Assembly (NCBI RefSeq): GCF_030034735.1
Contig: NZ_CP125370.1
Coordinates: forward strand, 3,472,001 to 3,536,000
Direction of reading: 5' to 3'
Length of the DNA stretch: 64,000 nt
Source: Paenibacillus sp. RC334
GTDB lineage: Bacteria > Bacillota > Bacilli > Paenibacillales > Paenibacillaceae
Part shown: positions 25,853 through 34,921 of the stretch, piece after piece
How the letters are laid out: each line of letters begins with the position of its first letter
How positions within the stretch are numbered: position 1 is the first letter of the stretch
Program-made: the position numbers and the translations under genes
Notes under the pieces: generated by a model
Seen by the model: the letters and a program-made list of their open reading frames with translations, nothing else
What the model was told of the DNA's origin: nothing
Database searches by the model: none

Positions 25853-27836
25853 ATGAATTACTGACATGATCAATAACAATCCGGTTGCGCCCTTCATTTT
25901 TCGCCTCATACAGAGCCATATCTGCCCTGTAAAATAAAGATTCAATACTAATCTGCTCATCCAGCCAATTCCATTCGGCAATTCCGCAGGAGACGGTCAC
26001 CTGTGGCTGGGTCTCATGTTCTACGCGATAACGGATTTTTTCCGCATATTCCAACGCCTGCTGCACCCCAAGCTGCGGCAAATAGATCGCCAGTTCCTCG
26101 CCACCCCATCTGGCACATACATCCACACTGCGAGTCGCCGAACGAACAATATCGCTGACGCTTTTCAATATTTGGTCACCTATCTGATGCCCGTATGTAT
26201 CATTCACCTGTTTGAACTGATCAATGTCCACCAGAATGAGAGATCCGCAAAAATCTTTCTCCTGATGCCTCTGAATTACTTTGTCCACATAATGACGTAC
26301 ATACAAACCCGTTAACATGTCCATATTGGCCAGACGCCGTACCTCAGCATGCAGCATGGCATTTGTTACAGCCAAACCGATATGGGGCGCCAGCATTTGC
26401 AGCATTTTGTAATTATCGTACGAAAAAAAGTGAGGGAGCTTACTAGACAATAAAATAGCCCCTCTCGGCGTGCCGCTGGTCTTCATAGGTACCGCCATCA
26501 AAGAAAGGGAGTCGGTCATATCCATAAAATCGGAGGATATCTTCCCTTCCTTTCTGTAATCCGACACGATGAGAGGCTCTCCTGTTCTGCGTATCAGCCC
26601 TGCAAACCCGTCCTCATCAGAGTAACTATGCAGCCTCGAACTTTCTACGTTGCTTGACGTGACCTTAAAGCAATTTTCCTCCTGATCGAGTTGCACAATA
26701 CAGCAAAAGTCAGCCAAGAACATTTTCAATAATTCCTGCACAGCAAACTCGAATATTTCATTCAGTTTAAGGCTTTGATTCAAGCGCTGAACGAGTTCAT
26801 TAATGAGGCGCAACTCATGGATGAGCACATTGGATTGCTCCAGCAGCTTTGCATTTTCAAATGCGGTGCCGGCTGTGTCTGCCATCATGGCGATCAGCTC
26901 CACATCCACTTTCTTCATGCTTTCGACACCTGATGGAAGAATCATATGGAATACACCATATACTCCTTGCTTGCCACGTAAAGGAATGCCAATTTCGGTC
27001 ATTTCTCCTTCTGTGCCTCCAGGCTCATTTACAGCCATTTGACCTTTCATAAATGCACGTACACATACATCCTCGTCCCGCTCGTGCAACAACAAAGGTT
27101 TGACCTGTGGATTACGACTGTGTCGATCCTGGCTCATATATAACGTGATATCCACATGAGGAAACAAGTAAGCTATGCTGCCAAATACCTCGTCCAGCAC
27201 GCCTTCAACATCAATCTTGTCATGCATCCGCTTTACAATCTGAAATAAAATAGAGCGTCGCCTGCCTTCGCGGTCGCTCCGGTTCTTCATCCCGAGGATG
27301 TCTTCCATAAATATATACTCAAATCTCGTATAAAAGCAGGATCTAAAATGCAAAGCTGCCGCCAATAATGCATCCTGCTCAGGAACAGAATGTTGAGCAG
27401 GCAGTGTAAAACGAAGAGCAGCAAAAGTCTCACCCTTATAATTGCGGCAAAATACAGGAATCATGTACACAAATGCAAGGCTTCCGTCCCGAAGTTTGCG
27501 TTGGCTTATTTCCATTTCTCTGGACAAACAGCAACGTTCGACCAGCTCCAAATCCTCGTCATCATCCTCTTCCCTACCTGCAACCCGAACACCTGTAAAA
27601 TTAAAAACGGCGGTATGTTCTTCATTAACCCACGATATGCCATTGCTCTGCTGCAACCAGTTTCGATACCCTTGGACAAGAAGCTGATTAATATAGGGGA
27701 AATCAAATGGTGTCATATCCATGTTTTGGAGCCAGGCAAAAGACGTATATCCTTTATCATCAAACAGCGGGGCATCGCTAGCCTGGGCTGTTTTACCGTC
27801 AAGCGTTTGCTGATCCGTTGTTGAAAAGTCCGACAT
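25851..27836 (-). CDS. GAF-GGDEF sensor diguanylate cyclase
   Basis: The 661-residue soluble protein has a unique N-terminal region (about 1-190), two GAF-like segments (about 200-340 and 350-490) and a C-terminal GGDEF domain of about 165 residues. The active-site signature reads GGEEL, an accepted variant, and RSVD five residues before it fits an RxxD inhibitory site. It should make cyclic di-GMP in response to a cytosolic ligand of unknown identity. The start is ATG 27834-27836, with AAGGAGCGCCTTAAT upstream. There is no transmembrane segment. It has its own terminator and is divergent from the rpsD promoter region. Confidence 0.9.
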   Translation of the reverse strand: MSDFSTTDQQTLDGKTAQASDAPLFDDKGYTSFAWLQNMDMTPFDFPYINQLLVQGYRNWLQQSNGISWVNEEHTAVFNFTGVRVAGREEDDDEDLELVERCCLSREMEISQRKLRDGSLAFVYMIPVFCRNYKGETFAALRFTLPAQHSVPEQDALLAAALHFRSCFYTRFEYIFMEDILGMKNRSDREGRRRSILFQIVKRMHDKIDVEGVLDEVFGSIAYLFPHVDITLYMSQDRHSRNPQVKPLLLHERDEDVCVRAFMKGQMAVNEPGGTEGEMTEIGIPLRGKQGVYGVFHMILPSGVESMKKVDVELIAMMADTAGTAFENAKLLEQSNVLIHELRLINELVQRLNQSLKLNEIFEFAVQELLKMFLADFCCIVQLDQEENCFKVTSSNVESSRLHSYSDEDGFAGLIRRTGEPLIVSDYRKEGKISSDFMDMTDSLSLMAVPMKTSGTPRGAILLSSKLPHFFSYDNYKMLQMLAPHIGLAVTNAMLHAEVRRLANMDMLTGLYVRHYVDKVIQRHQEKDFCGSLILVDIDQFKQVNDTYGHQIGDQILKSVSDIVRSATRSVDVCARWGGEELAIYLPQLGVQQALEYAEKIRYRVEHETQPQVTVSCGIAEWNWLDEQISIESLFYRADMALYEAKNEGRNRIVIDHVSNS

Positions 27837-28023
27837 ATTAAGGCGCTCCTTCACAGCAAAATTAGCTGTACCAAGACAGCGGCTATACACCACTATAGCT
27901 TATAATATGATCTATTTTACTCTTAACTACAGAAATATGCATCCATTTTCCAGAAATTCGTCCCACTTTTTTAGTTCTAAAGCCCTATCGACAAATTTTG
28001 ACGTTTTCATTCTTTTTCTCTTC

Positions 28024-28058
28024 TTGACATTGACCCACTATTACATATAGTATATATT
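28024..28058 (+). promoter_or_regulatory. Sigma-A promoter(s) of rpsD
   Basis: TTGACC (28030-28035) and TATATT (28053-28058) are spaced by 17 bases. A second overlapping pair, TTGACA (28024-28029) and TATAGT (28046-28051), is spaced by 16. Either gives strong transcription, as expected for a ribosomal protein gene. Confidence 0.75.
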
Positions 28059-28065
28059 AATGAAA

Positions 28066-28262
28066 AAGACTGTACGGCAGAATTATCTACTGTGCGGATC
28101 TTAAATTTTGGGCGTAACAGTTTGTGTCACCCTCATCTTATTTGTTGCTGACAGGACAGCGGCTGAACTTTTCTGTCAGTAGTGCGCATCACCTTGATAG
28201 GGAGCGCCGAACAAATTGGAGCGCAAAGAGAGCCCCAACTCAAATTTTAATTATGAAGGAGT
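28066..28262 (+). promoter_or_regulatory. rpsD leader, candidate S4 autoregulatory RNA
   Basis: About 200 bases of untranslated leader separate the promoter from the ribosome site. In B. subtilis, S4 represses its own synthesis by binding a structured rpsD leader of similar length. Here several G/C-rich complementary segments occur (for example CTGTCAG at 28174 against CTGACAG at 28149). The fold itself was not computed, so S4 binding is an inference from position and length. Confidence 0.5.
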
Positions 28263-28272
28263 TAACTCTATA

Positions 28273-28872
28273 ATGGCACGTTACACTGGTCCTAAATTTA
28301 AATTGAGCCGTCGTCTGGGAATTTCCCTGAGCGGCACAGGTAAAGAATTGAAACGCCCTTTCCCTCCGGGACAACATGGTGCAAACCAACGGAGAAAAAT
28401 CAGCAACTACGGTATGCAGCTTCAAGAAAAACAAAAGCTGCGTCACATGTACGGCTTGGGTGAAAAACAATTCCGCACTCTGTTCAACAAAGCTCAACAC
28501 ATGCACGGTATCGCTGGTGAGAACTTCATGTTCTTGCTGGAAAGCCGCCTGGACAACCTCGTGTTCCGTCTTGGCTTTGCTAACTCCCGTGCAGGCGCAC
28601 GTCAATTGGTAGCACACGGTCACGTTACTGTGAACGGTAAAAAAGTTGACATCGCTTCTTACCAAGTAAGCTTGGGCGACGTGATCGGCCTACGTGAAAG
28701 AAGTCGTTCCCTGTCTTCCATCAAAGAAGCTTTGGAAAACCGCAACCACTTGGCAGCTTACCTGGAGTACAATGACGCAGCTCTGGAAGGCAAATACATC
28801 CGTTTGCCTGAGCGTGGCGAATTGTCCCAAGATATCGACGAAAAACAAATCGTCGAATTCTACAACCGCTAA
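28273..28872 (+). CDS. rpsD: 30S ribosomal protein S4
   Basis: The 199-residue protein starts [19 protein letters not shown], has the S4 N-terminal domain and an S4 RNA-binding domain at about 90-155 ([34 protein letters not shown]), and ends IVEFYNR. S4 is a primary 16S rRNA-binding protein and nucleates 30S assembly. The ATG at 28273 follows AAGGAG at a long spacing of 11; upstream in-frame codons are not preceded by a ribosome site. It is monocistronic with a perfect terminator, as in B. subtilis. Confidence 0.98.
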   Translation: MARYTGPKFKLSRRLGISLSGTGKELKRPFPPGQHGANQRRKISNYGMQLQEKQKLRHMYGLGEKQFRTLFNKAQHMHGIAGENFMFLLESRLDNLVFRLGFANSRAGARQLVAHGHVTVNGKKVDIASYQVSLGDVIGLRERSRSLSSIKEALENRNHLAAYLEYNDAALEGKYIRLPERGELSQDIDEKQIVEFYNR

Positions 28873-28890
28873 TCCTTGTGATAGCACCGA

Positions 28891-28924
28891 AAAGCACCCG
28901 AACTTCGTTCGGGTGCTTTTTTTC
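28891..28924 (+). terminator. Intrinsic terminator of rpsD
   Basis: The 13-bp perfect stem AAAGCACCCGAAC/GTTCGGGTGCTTT with a TTC loop and a seven-base T run follows the rpsD stop by 18 bases. Confidence 0.95.
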
Positions 28925-28954
28925 GTGTTACTGTTGCGTGAAGCTTGCAACATT

Positions 28955-29821
28955 TTATTCGATCGGTATATATACCTTAATATCCAAATCGGGAAAGGAA
29001 GAATTCATCACATCGGTGATTTCAAAATCCGGTCCTTCCCTACGCTCAAAATTAGAGTTGGGAAGCCATGTGCCGTAGATATAGTTTCTTACATCCTGAA
29101 CCCGGCCATTTGGACCTGAAGCGTTAAATTCGGCATACCTTCCAGCTGGAATCTCCATATAGATAAAGCCCTTTGCCAAATCCTCCGCTTCTCCCTCAAC
29201 TTCCTCGCCAATCACAAATGAAAATTCACCATTATCTTGAAAATAGCAAGCAATACCATACGACATCCCCGGTGCAATTTTGTTCGGAATGCGCATAAAA
29301 TGCTCATTCTTTCCAAAGTGATCATAAAATCCTGGAATCTCATTATAATGCTGCTCATGATTCAGGTTTGTTTTGTATTCATGCCCTATAATCTTAATCG
29401 TATCGAGTTGCAGCATCACCGGCTTATTAACATCTAAATCTCCTTTGGTGTTCTTTTGATAATCCAGAAAATTGATCTTGTGTTGTCGAGAAATATCTAT
29501 ATCACGGTTCCGGTATCTCCCCGGGGTGACACCAAAACTTTTTTCAAAAGCACGTGTAAACGCTTCTTGCGAGCTGTACTGGTATTCAAGAGCGATATCT
29601 AATACGTTTTGATGGGACCGTTTCAGCCCTACAGCCGCCTCCGATAATCTTCTCTTCCTTATATACTGTTGAACCGTAAAGCCCGATATCGCCTGAAAAA
29701 GCCGCTGAAAATGAAAGGCTGAAAAGCAAGCTTGCGAAGCAATTTCAGTAATTTCTAACTCCTCCCGAAGATTCATTTCAATAAACTCAATCGCACACTG
29801 TATTCTTTTAAAGTAGTCCAT
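28955..29821 (-). CDS. AraC-family regulator with GyrI-like effector domain
   Basis: The 288-residue protein has an N-terminal AraC double helix-turn-helix domain (residues 5-105, with ITEIASQACFSAFHFQRLFQ and the VTPGRYR ending) and a C-terminal GyrI-like/effector-binding domain (about 125-288) as in BmrR and Rob. That domain usually binds cationic hydrophobic compounds. The frame is open further upstream but begins at ATG 29819-29821, where AGGGGAAGGATCGT precedes and the homology starts. The regulated gene is not obvious; tyrS lies behind a terminator. Confidence 0.87.
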   Translation of the reverse strand: MDYFKRIQCAIEFIEMNLREELEITEIASQACFSAFHFQRLFQAISGFTVQQYIRKRRLSEAAVGLKRSHQNVLDIALEYQYSSQEAFTRAFEKSFGVTPGRYRNRDIDISRQHKINFLDYQKNTKGDLDVNKPVMLQLDTIKIIGHEYKTNLNHEQHYNEIPGFYDHFGKNEHFMRIPNKIAPGMSYGIACYFQDNGEFSFVIGEEVEGEAEDLAKGFIYMEIPAGRYAEFNASGPNGRVQDVRNYIYGTWLPNSNFERREGPDFEITDVMNSSFPDLDIKVYIPIE

Positions 29822-29972
29822 ACGATCCTTCCCCTTACTCGTTGTGGTTTGACCATTCATCCGCCAAGCGAATTTAATAAGACTTCGTAATCCATTATGT
29901 ACAATCCTACACAAGCTTGTTTGATCATTTGTGCTAAGTTTACCACGGTTTTTCACTTCAAATAGAATGTGT

Positions 29973-30017
29973 AAAAAAGCAACGCTAAGACATGAATATC
30001 GTCTCAGCGTTGCTTTT
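29973..30017 (-). terminator. Intrinsic terminator after tyrS
   Basis: Arms AAAAGCAACGCT.AGAC and GTCT.AGCGTTGCTTTT (one mismatch) with T residues following on the reverse strand. It lies about 30 bases after the tyrS stop. Confidence 0.88.
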
Positions 30018-30047
30018 AAAAGCATTTTTATTTCCCAACTATAAAAA

Positions 30048-31301
30048 TCAACCCAGCTTGATTTTGGCGAACTTCCGTTTACCAACCTGCACAATATCGC
30101 CTTCCTGCGGCGTGTATGCTTCGTTTACATCGGTCCATTTCTCTTCGTTAATTTTGACCGAGCCCTGCTGAATGCTGCGTTTGGCTTCACCGTTAGAAGC
30201 CGCAAAGCCCAATTGAGTCAGCAATTGGATGACACGGATGCCGCCATCTTCCAAATGATCCTCCGTCAAAGTGAACTCTTCAATATCGTCAGGCAGTGCT
30301 CGTTGCTGGAATACAGTCACAAAATGCTGCTTCGCTGCTTCCTCCGCTTCCTTACCGTGGTACATGCGTACCAACGTTCCGGCCAGCTTCATTTTGGCGT
30401 CACGCGGATGCACTGAACCGTTCTTAATACCTTCCGCGAGCTCAGCCAGTTCCTCATTGTTCAAATCTGTTGCCAGCTCAAAATATTTAAACATCAGTTC
30501 ATCAGGAACCGACATGGATTTTCCATAGATTTCGTTCGGCTCTTCATCGACACCAATGTAATTGCCCAGACTTTTGCTCATCTTCTGCACGCCATCCAGC
30601 CCTTCAAGCAGTGGCAACGTAATGGTGGCCTGTGGCTCCACTCCGTATTCCTTTTGCAGAGTTCTGCCCATCAGCAAATTGAACTTTTGATCTGTACCGC
30701 CCAACTCAATGTCGCTTCGGAGTTCCACGGAATCCATCCCTTGCATCAACGGGTAGAAAAATTCATGGATGCTGATCGGCAAGCCGTTTTGGTATCTTTT
30801 CGTAAAGTCATCCCGTTCCAGCATACGTGCGACAGTTACTTTAGCGGCCAGCGTTACCACATCCGCAAAAGACATGGGCGCCAACCAATGGGAATTGTAG
30901 TATACCTTTGTTTTTTCGGGGTCCAGAATTTTGAATATCTGCTCCTTATACGTCTGAGCATTGCGCTGGACATCTTCCTCGGTCAGCTGCTTACGAGTTT
31001 CCGATTTGCCTGTCGGATCACCAATCTTGCCCGTAAAATCGCCGATGATAAGTTGTACCTGATGACCAAGCTCCTGAAACTGGCGTAGCTTATGCATAAC
31101 GACCGTATGCCCGATGTGAATGTCCGGCGCCGATGGGTCAAGTCCTAATTTAATTTGAAGCGGCTCACCGCTAACGACCGATTTAATAAGCTTACGCTTC
31201 AGCTCGTCCTCCGGTACAATTTCTGCCACACCACGTTGAATCACATTTAATTGACGTTCTACCTCTACCTGCTGTTCAGGCTTCAACTCTTCCCATTTCA
31301 T
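30048..31301 (-). CDS. tyrS: Tyrosyl-tRNA synthetase (TyrZ-type)
   Basis: This 417-residue class I synthetase charges tRNA-Tyr. HIGH is at 62-65, KMSKS near 245, and an S4-like RNA-binding domain occupies the last 65 residues ([13 protein letters not shown]). Sequence features such as the long N-terminal helix [21 protein letters not shown] and [13 protein letters not shown] place it with B. subtilis TyrZ rather than the TyrS branch. CAGGAGGTATACAGG precedes the ATG. Expression should be set by the T-box leader directly upstream, which carries a candidate UAC specifier. Confidence 0.95.
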   Translation of the reverse strand: MKWEELKPEQQVEVERQLNVIQRGVAEIVPEDELKRKLIKSVVSGEPLQIKLGLDPSAPDIHIGHTVVMHKLRQFQELGHQVQLIIGDFTGKIGDPTGKSETRKQLTEEDVQRNAQTYKEQIFKILDPEKTKVYYNSHWLAPMSFADVVTLAAKVTVARMLERDDFTKRYQNGLPISIHEFFYPLMQGMDSVELRSDIELGGTDQKFNLLMGRTLQKEYGVEPQATITLPLLEGLDGVQKMSKSLGNYIGVDEEPNEIYGKSMSVPDELMFKYFELATDLNNEELAELAEGIKNGSVHPRDAKMKLAGTLVRMYHGKEAEEAAKQHFVTVFQQRALPDDIEEFTLTEDHLEDGGIRVIQLLTQLGFAASNGEAKRSIQQGSVKINEEKWTDVNEAYTPQEGDIVQVGKRKFAKIKLG

Positions 31302-31348
31302 CCTGTATACCTCCTGTTTTTATCCAAAATATTACATATTAAACAGAC

Positions 31349-31645
31349 CAAAAAGCCCCTTTCATCCCAAGGGACGAGAAGGAGCCGCTCGCGTTACCAC
31401 CCTAATTAAAGAAACATATGCCAAAGACAAGCGTTTCTTTCACTTCATTCCTATAACGGGCCTACACCCGGTACTGGATTACTATAGTCAGCTTCACAAA
31501 TCTGCAAAAGCTACACCATTCATCCAGACAGCTCCAGACAGTAATTCAAAGGAGGGTCGTTACCGATTCGCACCACCCATCGGCTCTCTGCACAACGTGA
31601 TTCCACCTTCTACTGAAGTCTTTCTCTGCTTTTCACGATATTTAC
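31349..31645 (-). promoter_or_regulatory. T-box riboswitch, tyrosine type
   Basis: The leader of tyrS contains the T-box motif AGGGTGGTAACGCG (reverse strand, 31390-31403), a Stem I region with GGTGCGAATCGG, and a terminator formed by CCTTGGGATGAAAGGGGC followed by five T. A candidate specifier codon TAC (Tyr) is at 31541-31543 in the sequence GAATTACTG. Uncharged tRNA-Tyr should stabilise the antiterminator and allow tyrS transcription. Motif and terminator are seen directly; the exact specifier is inferred from position and gene identity. Confidence 0.93.
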
Positions 31646-31654
31646 TTTGACTTA

Positions 31655-31683
31655 TTTATAACACACCACTTTTATAGAGTCAA
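31655..31683 (-). promoter_or_regulatory. Sigma-A promoter of the T-box/tyrS unit
   Basis: TTGACT (31678-31683) and TATAAA (31655-31660) on the reverse strand are separated by 17 bases, each one mismatch from consensus. Confidence 0.8.
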
Positions 31684-31713
31684 CGACACCAAAAGACAGG
31701 CTTTTTAGCATAT

Positions 31714-31742
31714 GGGTTCATTTTGTAATTTTATGCTATAAT
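31714..31742 (+). promoter_or_regulatory. Extended -10 promoter of the PBP gene
   Basis: TGCTATAAT at 31734-31742 is a perfect extended -10 element (TGnTATAAT). The -35 region is poor, consistent with extended -10 promoters. It ends 28 bases before the start codon. Confidence 0.6.
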
Positions 31743-31770
31743 AATGGCTGTTATAAAGGAGGAAGACTTA

Positions 31771-34700
31771 ATGGTTGAAGAAAAAAACAATGTGTCAGAG
31801 CCAAAGCCTTCCCGCTTACGGACATACATGCGAAGGCTCGGCCGTGTCATAAAGTGGGTCGTCATCATCGGTTTTATGGGAGCGCTGTTTGCAGGAGGAG
31901 CCGCAGCCGGCTATGTAGCCTCTATTGTAAAAAGCGAGCCTGTGCGCTCCAGATCCATGATTGAACAGGAAGTAGACAAAAACGCAATTACAGGCTTCGC
32001 TTATTTCAATGATGGCTCCCCTATCGGACAGCTCCGGACAGAAGAAGATCGGCGTCCTGTCACGTTTAAGGAGATTCCGCAACTCGTTATTAACGCAGTC
32101 ATTGCCATTGAAGATAACCATTTTTACGAGCATAAAGGTGTCGATCTGTCGGGAACGCTGCGGGCTATAAAACAAAAAGCGCTGCATGAATCCGTACAAA
32201 CCGGGGGAAGCACCCTAACCCAGCAGCTCGCCCGTCGTGTCTTTCTGAATCTGGATCGCACGGATGACCGCAAGGTCAAGGAAATTTTGCTCTCTCTGCG
32301 CCTTGAGCGCTTCCTGAGCAAGCAGCAAATTATTACGGCCTATCTCAATAAAGTACCTTTTGGTAACGGATCAAGCGGTTATAACGTCTTTGGGATCAAA
32401 GCAGCGGCCAAAGGTATTTTTAATGAGAATGATCTGAATAAGCTGAATGTGGCTCAAGCCGCCTATCTGGCAGGTCTGCCACAGCTTCCTTCCTCTTATT
32501 CCGCTTACAACGGTAAGGGTGAATTTAACGAGTCCGGCTTTAAAAGGGCGATCAACCGCCAGCACCTGGTACTTAGCAGGATGCTAGAGGAGAACAAAAT
32601 CAATCAGGCACAGTATGATGAGGCGATGGCTTTTGATATCAAAAAGTCGCTCGCTCCACGCACTGTTAAAGCCTACAACACGTATCCGTATCTTATGATG
32701 GAAACGGAACGGCAAGCGGCACAGGCACTTATGTCAGTCACAAATCCGGGTCAAGCGGCCAATGCCAGTGCAGATGCCAAAACCAAGGATGATAACGACT
32801 TGCTCAAAGAAGCTGAACAACAGCTTCGAACAGGTGGTTATATGGTATACACCACTATTGATAAAAGTATCTACAAGTCGATGCGCCAAATTGCAGAAAA
32901 CAAGGATAATTTCTCTTCCACAAGTAAAACCAAGGGTGACGAGCAAGCGGCCGCCATTCTTATCCAGCACAAAACAGGCGCGATTCTCGGTATGATGGAA
33001 GGCCGGGATTTCCAAAAAGAACAGATGAATTATGCTACCCAGATGGTACGCCAGCCGGGATCGGCTATGAAGCCGATTGCCGCCTATCTCCCTGCATTGG
33101 ACAGCGGTCTCGTGCAGCCTGGCAGCATCGTGGATGATGCACCTATTATTTTGAAGGATGGCAGCAATGGGTATCACATCCCGAAAAACGCCAATAACCG
33201 CTATCAGGGGCTGGTTACGGCCCGTTATGCGTTGAATCAGTCACTAAATACGATAGCACTCAAGCTGTTTAACGAAAAGGTAGGTATCAGCAAAGCTTGG
33301 GATTTTGCCAAGAAGCTAGGCATTACCACCTTGGAACCAAGCGATAACAACGCCCAGACGGGTGTACTCGGCGGTTTGGCCCATGGGGTCACAGTCGAGG
33401 AACTGACGAATGCTTATGGTGCGATTCCAAACGGCGGTGTATTTAATGACGCCTACATGATCGAAAAGATTGTGGACTCGCAAGGGAATATCGTTTATAA
33501 GCATCAGCCTAATCCCGTACAAGCCTTTACACCACAAACCGCCTATCTGATGACGGATATGCTGCGTACAGCTGTGTCGGAAGGTACAGGCAGACTGGTG
33601 AAGCGTAATTTCAATCAAGCTGGCAAGATTCCGATTGCTGGTAAAACAGGTACTACACAATCTTATACCGATGTATGGTTCGAGGGCTTTACGCCTGACG
33701 TCACACTGGGTGTATGGGTTGGTTACAAGCAACCTGTCAATAAGCTTGAAACGAAAGCACAAAAAGAGCGGGCACGCCGCCTGTGGGCGCAAATCATGAA
33801 TGAAGTGACCGCAAAGGATCCGGATCTGTTCCGAACCGACAGCTTCAAGCGACCAGACGGTATTGTAACAAGAACAGCATCCGCATACGGTTCGGATATT
33901 TACAACAGTAAGTATCCACCCAAAAACAGTGAAAATGGTGTCACTCGTGCCAAATATATTACCTATCAAGGTGTCAATTACATTCCACGGGACGGCACAC
34001 CGGATGATATGTTGAACGAGCGGACCGTTAGCAAACGGGAAAAACCGATTTCAGAGCTGATTAAAGAGCTCCAGCAAGCCTTTACCGTGATGAGACGACA
34101 TAATTCGTTGTCCTACTATCTGCCTCAGGATGCAGATAAGGCGGCTCCTACCCAGATTGATCCGCGCAAAGACGATGGAGCCGATCCTAGTGCTCCGTCT
34201 AACGTTAGCGTAAGCTATAGTGACGGCAAAGCTATGATCAGCTTTAGCCCAAGCGGAAACAGCGATGTCGTAGGATACCGTCTATATCGTTCTACAGATG
34301 GGGGCAGCTTCCAACGGCTTGGCAAAGTCGTCATGGCTGACGGCTCCAAAGTGTTCTCTGACAGCCCGGGTGGTGGCAGCTCCAGCTACTACGTAACCGC
34401 CGTTGATGTAGGCGGACATGAGTCAGGGCCAAGCTCCCAAGCAAGTGCAGCGCCTGTAGCACCACCTGTTGATCCCGAGAATCCAGTTGTACCGAGTGAA
34501 GGAGATGGACCAAGTGCGCAGCCTACGGAGATTCCTACCGCTCCTGGGCAGCCTCAAGCGAAAGCAGCAGGCTCAGCCGTAGCGCTCCAATGGAGTGCAG
34601 GAAAGCCTGCGGATGCGATTACAGGCTATAACGTGTACTACAGTGAAAGCGGTGCGGAGCCTTTTACAAACATCGGCTCCACCGCATCCACCAGCTTTCA

Positions 34701-34794
34701 ATATAAAGCGGGCAGCAAACCGAAGGGTTGGTTCCGCATCACTTCCATGAATGCCTTGGGGGAATCAGCTCCTTCCGGAGCCGTTCGTCCATAA
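31771..34794 (+). CDS. Class A penicillin-binding protein (PBP1A-type) with C-terminal FN3 repeats
   Basis: This is a 1007-residue bifunctional peptidoglycan synthase. A cytoplasmic basic stretch and one TM helix (about 26-50) precede a GT51 glycosyltransferase domain (catalytic E114 in AIEDNHFYEHKG). The transpeptidase domain has S431-x-x-K434, SLN at 491-493 and KTG at 625-627. After about residue 800 come two fibronectin type III modules separated by a Pro-rich linker with PSEGDGPSAQP. Such FN3 tails probably bind the wall or partner proteins. The ATG at 31771 follows AAGGAGG with 8 bases spacing. It is monocistronic, and a bidirectional terminator is shared with acsA. Confidence 0.94.
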   Translation: MVEEKNNVSEPKPSRLRTYMRRLGRVIKWVVIIGFMGALFAGGAAAGYVASIVKSEPVRSRSMIEQEVDKNAITGFAYFNDGSPIGQLRTEEDRRPVTFKEIPQLVINAVIAIEDNHFYEHKGVDLSGTLRAIKQKALHESVQTGGSTLTQQLARRVFLNLDRTDDRKVKEILLSLRLERFLSKQQIITAYLNKVPFGNGSSGYNVFGIKAAAKGIFNENDLNKLNVAQAAYLAGLPQLPSSYSAYNGKGEFNESGFKRAINRQHLVLSRMLEENKINQAQYDEAMAFDIKKSLAPRTVKAYNTYPYLMMETERQAAQALMSVTNPGQAANASADAKTKDDNDLLKEAEQQLRTGGYMVYTTIDKSIYKSMRQIAENKDNFSSTSKTKGDEQAAAILIQHKTGAILGMMEGRDFQKEQMNYATQMVRQPGSAMKPIAAYLPALDSGLVQPGSIVDDAPIILKDGSNGYHIPKNANNRYQGLVTARYALNQSLNTIALKLFNEKVGISKAWDFAKKLGITTLEPSDNNAQTGVLGGLAHGVTVEELTNAYGAIPNGGVFNDAYMIEKIVDSQGNIVYKHQPNPVQAFTPQTAYLMTDMLRTAVSEGTGRLVKRNFNQAGKIPIAGKTGTTQSYTDVWFEGFTPDVTLGVWVGYKQPVNKLETKAQKERARRLWAQIMNEVTAKDPDLFRTDSFKRPDGIVTRTASAYGSDIYNSKYPPKNSENGVTRAKYITYQGVNYIPRDGTPDDMLNERTVSKREKPISELIKELQQAFTVMRRHNSLSYYLPQDADKAAPTQIDPRKDDGADPSAPSNVSVSYSDGKAMISFSPSGNSDVVGYRLYRSTDGGSFQRLGKVVMADGSKVFSDSPGGGSSSYYVTAVDVGGHESGPSSQASAAPVAPPVDPENPVVPSEGDGPSAQPTEIPTAPGQPQAKAAGSAVALQWSAGKPADAITGYNVYYSESGAEPFTNIGSTASTSFQYKAGSKPKGWFRITSMNALGESAPSGAVRP

Positions 34795-34854
34795 AAGCTC
34801 ACAACAGCAACAAATACTGATATTTGGTAAAAACCCACTTTATCAGAACCAACA

Positions 34855-34903
34855 AAAAGGGAGTTCCTTAGCCATCACGGCTTTGGAGACTCCCTTTTTT
34901 GTA
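34855..34903. terminator. Bidirectional terminator between PBP gene and acsA
   Basis: AAAAAGGGAGT.CC and GG.ACTCCCTTTTT form a stem with small internal loop, and T-runs occur on both strands. It separates the two convergent genes. Confidence 0.85.
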
Positions 34904-34921
34904 TCTTTCTTAAAAAGCATT

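Larger units (their letters stand above)
27837..28272. other. Intergenic region with rpsD promoter and leader
   Basis: The 436 bases between divergent genes hold the upstream region of the GGDEF gene, the rpsD promoter (28024-28058) and about 205 bases of transcribed rpsD leader. Short peptides could be read here, but none has a convincing ribosome site. Confidence 0.7.
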
